From contig NYMS01000006.1 of the NCBI GenBank assembly GCA_002529455.1, forward strand, positions 310,001 through 374,000: a stretch of DNA of 64,000 nucleotides, in the 5' to 3' direction. Below the pieces are notes generated by a model. That model did not search any database, was not told the DNA's origin, and saw only the letters and a program-made list of their open reading frames with translations. Positions 60,289-64,000 of this stretch are shown here, piece after piece. Each line of letters starts with the position of its first letter. Within the stretch, counting starts at the first letter, position 1. Source of the stretch: Glycomyces fuscus (GTDB lineage Bacteria; Actinomycetota; Actinomycetes; Streptosporangiales; Streptosporangiaceae). The translations under genes were made by a program, and so were the position numbers.

Positions 60289-61827
60289 TCAGGCCGTGCT
60301 GGGCGTGTACTCGTCGAGCCTGCCCGCGAGCAGTGCGGGGACGAAGGCGTGGATCGCCGTGCCCTCGCCGGTGTGCTCCTCGCTGAGGATGCGCCCCTCC
60401 TCGTGGATCCGGGCGATGAGGTCGCCCCGCGAGTACGGGACGAGCGCCCGCACCTCGTGGGCCAGCTCGGGCAGCGCCGCGGCGATCGCCGTCACCAGCC
60501 CGGAGATGCCCTCGCCGGTGCGCGCCGACACCTCGATCATGTCCGGGTGGCGGGTACGCATCGCCTTGAGCACGTCGGGGTCGGCGGCGTCCACCTTGTT
60601 GACCACGATGAGCTCGGGCACGTCACCGGCGTCGATGTCGGCGAAGACGTGCCGGACCGCGCTGATCTGGCTCTCGGGGTCGGGGTGGGACCCGTCGACC
60701 ACGTGCACGACCAGGTCGGAGTCGGCGACCTCCTCCAGGGTGGAGCGGAAGGCCTCCACCAGCTGGTGCGGCAGGTGCCGGACGAAGCCGACGGTGTCAC
60801 TGAGCGTGAACCCGCGGCCGTCGGGTGTGCGGGCCTGGCGCACGGTCGGGTCCAGGGTGGCGAACAGGGCGTTCTCCACCAGGACCCCGGCACCGGTCAG
60901 CCGGTTGAGCAGGCTCGACTTGCCCGCGTTGGTGTACCCGGCGATGGCCACGGACGGCACCGCGCGGGTGCGCCGGACGTCGCGCTTGACGTCGCGCGCG
61001 GTACGCATGTGGGCGAGCTGGCGGCGCAGCTTGGCCATCTTGTCGTTGATGCGCCGGCGGTCGGTCTCGATCTTGGTCTCACCCGGACCGCGCAGGCCCA
61101 CGCCTCCGCCCGCGCCACCGCCGCCGGAGCCGCCCGCCTGACGGGACAGGGCGTCACCCCAGCCGCGCAGTCGCGGCAGCAGGTAGTTGAGCTGGGCGAG
61201 TTCGACCTGGGCCTTGCCCTCGCTGCTGCGGGCGTGCTGGGCGAAGATGTCCAGGATCAGGGCCGTGCGGTCGATCACCTTGACCTTGACCACGTCCTCC
61301 AGCTGGCGCAGCTGGCCGGGCGTGAGCTCTCCGTCGCAGATCACGGTGTCGGCGCCGGTGGCCTCCACGATGTCACGCAGCTCGGCGGCCTTGCCCTTGC
61401 CGACGTAGGTGGCGGGGTCGGGCTTGGAGCGGCGCTGGGTGACCCCCTCCAGCACGAGCGCGCCCGCGGTCTCGGACAGCGCGGCCAGCTCGGTGAGCGA
61501 GTTGTCCGCGTCGGCCTGGGTGCCGCCGGTCCACACGCCGATGAGGATGACGCGCTCCAGCCTCAGGGAGCGGTACTCGACCTCGGTGACGTCGGTGAGT
61601 TCGGTGGACAGTCCCGGCACGCGACGCAGTGCGTGGCGCTCGGCGAGTTCCATCTCGCCCTGGTCGGGGACGTTGTCCGGGTCGTCGTAGCGGTCGCCGC
61701 CGGTGGCCGTGGCCTCGCGGGACGCGTCGTGTGCGTTGACCCCGTCCCCGACGGTGATCGCCTCGCGGAACTCGTCCCCGGCCTCGTGGCCGTCATGGAC
61801 GCTTCCGCGGGTGTCAGCTGTATTCAT
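60289..61827 (-). CDS. hflX: GTPase HflX
   Basis: Ribosome-splitting/recycling GTPase, 512 residues. The N-terminal HflX domain has ELAALSETAGALVLEGVTQRRSKPDPATYVGKGKAAEL and VICDGELTPGQLRQLEDVVKVKVIDRTALILDIFAQHA; the linker is RGPGETKIETDRRRI. The G domain has G1 GYTNAGKSSLLNRLTG, G3 DTVGFVRHLPHQLVEAF and G4 NKVD. An acidic extension of about 70 residues precedes the conserved part. ATG 61827. Confidence 0.95.
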   Translation of the reverse strand: MNTADTRGSVHDGHEAGDEFREAITVGDGVNAHDASREATATGGDRYDDPDNVPDQGEMELAERHALRRVPGLSTELTDVTEVEYRSLRLERVILIGVWTGGTQADADNSLTELAALSETAGALVLEGVTQRRSKPDPATYVGKGKAAELRDIVEATGADTVICDGELTPGQLRQLEDVVKVKVIDRTALILDIFAQHARSSEGKAQVELAQLNYLLPRLRGWGDALSRQAGGSGGGGAGGGVGLRGPGETKIETDRRRINDKMAKLRRQLAHMRTARDVKRDVRRTRAVPSVAIAGYTNAGKSSLLNRLTGAGVLVENALFATLDPTVRQARTPDGRGFTLSDTVGFVRHLPHQLVEAFRSTLEEVADSDLVVHVVDGSHPDPESQISAVRHVFADIDAGDVPELIVVNKVDAADPDVLKAMRTRHPDMIEVSARTGEGISGLVTAIAAALPELAHEVRALVPYSRGDLIARIHEEGRILSEEHTGEGTAIHAFVPALLAGRLDEYTPSTA

Positions 61828-62081
61828 ATCCCTCCAGGTGGGTCAACGTGGCCGCCGCCGCGATTCTTCCCGCGACCGGGCGGTGGCGGGTGCCCTGTCG
61901 ATGGTGGCATCTCGCCTCGACGGGGGCACCTGAATTATCGCAGGGCGCGGCGGGCGCGACACTGCGCCGGGGACCGGCCGGGTCCCGTACCCGCCCGGAC
62001 AACAAGCACGGAAGTTGCGGAAGAAGTTTTTACGACCTTCCCATCCAGGGAAACTCCCCGGTCAGTGAGACACGCGCGACG

Positions 62082-62149
62082 TTGACCGTCCGCGAACCGG
62101 ACGGTAGCTTCGTTTTCCACATACCAGAAGCTTATTTCGTATTGCGGAA
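62082..62149 (+). promoter_or_regulatory. aceB promoter with inverted repeat and AllR-like boxes
   Basis: TTGACC (62082-62087) and TAGCTT (62105-62110) have 17-bp spacing, and the spacer is the perfect inverted repeat ACCGTCCG-cgaac-CGGACGGT (62085-62105). Downstream of the start site lie TTTCGTATTGCGGAA (62135-62149), the best AllR-like box, and a weaker copy TTCCACATACCAGAA (62115-62129). The strong box ends 8 bp before the ATG and covers the GGAAGG ribosome site. Confidence 0.72.
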
Positions 62150-62157
62150 GGTTTTCC

Positions 62158-63762
<1,605 letters not shown>

Positions 63763-63773
63763 TCCGACGCTAA

Positions 63774-63788
63774 TTTCATAAGACGGAA
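63774..63788. promoter_or_regulatory. AllR-like box between aceB and the next gene
   Basis: TTTCATAAGACGGAA matches the hyi box (17913-17927) at 11 of 15 positions and shares the following AAG base context. It starts 12 bp after the aceB stop and 136 bp before the next gene, which it probably controls. Confidence 0.55.
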
Positions 63789-63799
63789 AGTAATTTCCA

Positions 63800-63829
63800 C
63801 TGCACCCCTTGCATCTGCGAGGGGTGCAG
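63800..63829 (+). terminator. Hairpin terminator after aceB
   Basis: CTGCACCCCT (63800-63809) pairs perfectly with AGGGGTGCAG (63820-63829) over a 10-nt loop. Confidence 0.65.
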
Positions 63830-63909
63830 TCGTACGTTCGCCTTGCGAGGTCGCGTCCGGCACGGACGGGACCCGTCCGTGCCCGCGCGGGTGGAACCGG
63901 GAGGCGCCC

Positions 63910-64000
63910 ATGTCCGAGACCGAGGCGGCGAAGGCGGCCCTGGCCGGACTCGTCCCGCGGCTGCGCCGGATCTGCGGCGAGGACGGCGTGCTCACCGACA
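63910..64000 (+). CDS. N-terminus of an FAD-linked oxidase, possibly glycolate oxidase GlcD (partial)
   Basis: Only 30 codons are present: MSETEAAKAALAGLVPRLRR followed by ICGEDGVLTD. The pattern of a short helix followed by a GEDGVLTD-like turn is the usual start of GlcD/FAD-binding oxidases just before the PCMH flavin domain. ATG 63910 follows GGGAGG. A glycolate or lactate oxidase producing glyoxylate would fit with aceB and the box upstream, but the fragment is too short to be sure. Confidence 0.5.
   Translation, partial: MSETEAAKAALAGLVPRLRRICGEDGVLTD

Noticed and set aside
60163-62085. A 640-codon plus-strand frame opposite hflX
   Set aside because: Shadow of hflX with no recognisable motif.

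Overview
The window is very GC-rich DNA with short or overlapping intergenic junctions, frequent GTG/TTG starts and several apparently leaderless messages. Gene content and order point to a filamentous actinomycete, most likely Nocardiopsis or a close relative; this genus call is inferred from protein style, not from a search.

Layout. 1-2274: C-terminus of a membrane protein, then a znuC-znuB-zur zinc operon with a leaderless promoter covered by a Zur-like box. 2275-3204: an IS5-family insertion sequence placed exactly in the CTAG that contains the zur stop codon. 3381-6646 (minus): two SGNH-hydrolase paralogues, an isoprenyl diphosphate synthase and recO. 6960-8716: a CAP-domain cell-surface protein and a DUF2625 protein. 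8778-12038 (minus): leuA with a leader peptide and attenuator hairpin, then an old yellow enzyme. 12361-14014: a secreted M14 zinc carboxypeptidase and a small secreted protein.

14242-28489 is a purine/allantoin catabolic region. hyi-glxR-gcl (minus) turn glyoxylate into glycerate. uraD-uraH-uricase-xanthine/urate permease (plus) take urate to allantoin. A LysR regulator precedes allantoicase (plus). allB and a DUF6986 aldolase-like gene (minus) are divergent from an IclR regulator of the AllR type. A shared 15-bp near-palindrome (about TTTCGTATTGCGGAA) lies in front of hyi, uraD, the DUF6986 gene/allR, malate synthase aceB (62158) and the partial FAD-oxidase gene at the right edge, which suggests one AllR-like regulon feeding glyoxylate into glycerate and malate. 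A second palindrome, TTCAG-N5-CTGAA, flanks the LysR gene. A 175-bp MITE-like element flanked by CTAG sits at the uricase stop codon.

28541-42626 is a conserved housekeeping block: era, a cytidine-deaminase-like pseudoenzyme, a CBS-domain membrane protein, ybeY, phoH, a HIT protein, an ECF sigma factor with a membrane partner, rsmE, dnaJ, hrcA (with CIRCE), DUF3097, two DUF4870 proteins and hemW. 42711-49816 is a maltose/alpha-glucoside module: a LacI regulator divergent from aglA and malEFG, without an ATPase gene. 49944-61827 returns to housekeeping: lepA, an unknown anchored protein, rpsT, comEA-comEC-holA, a HutI-like amidohydrolase and hflX. 62158-64000 holds aceB and the start of a GlcD-like oxidase. 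No tRNA, rRNA, CRISPR or phage genes were seen.
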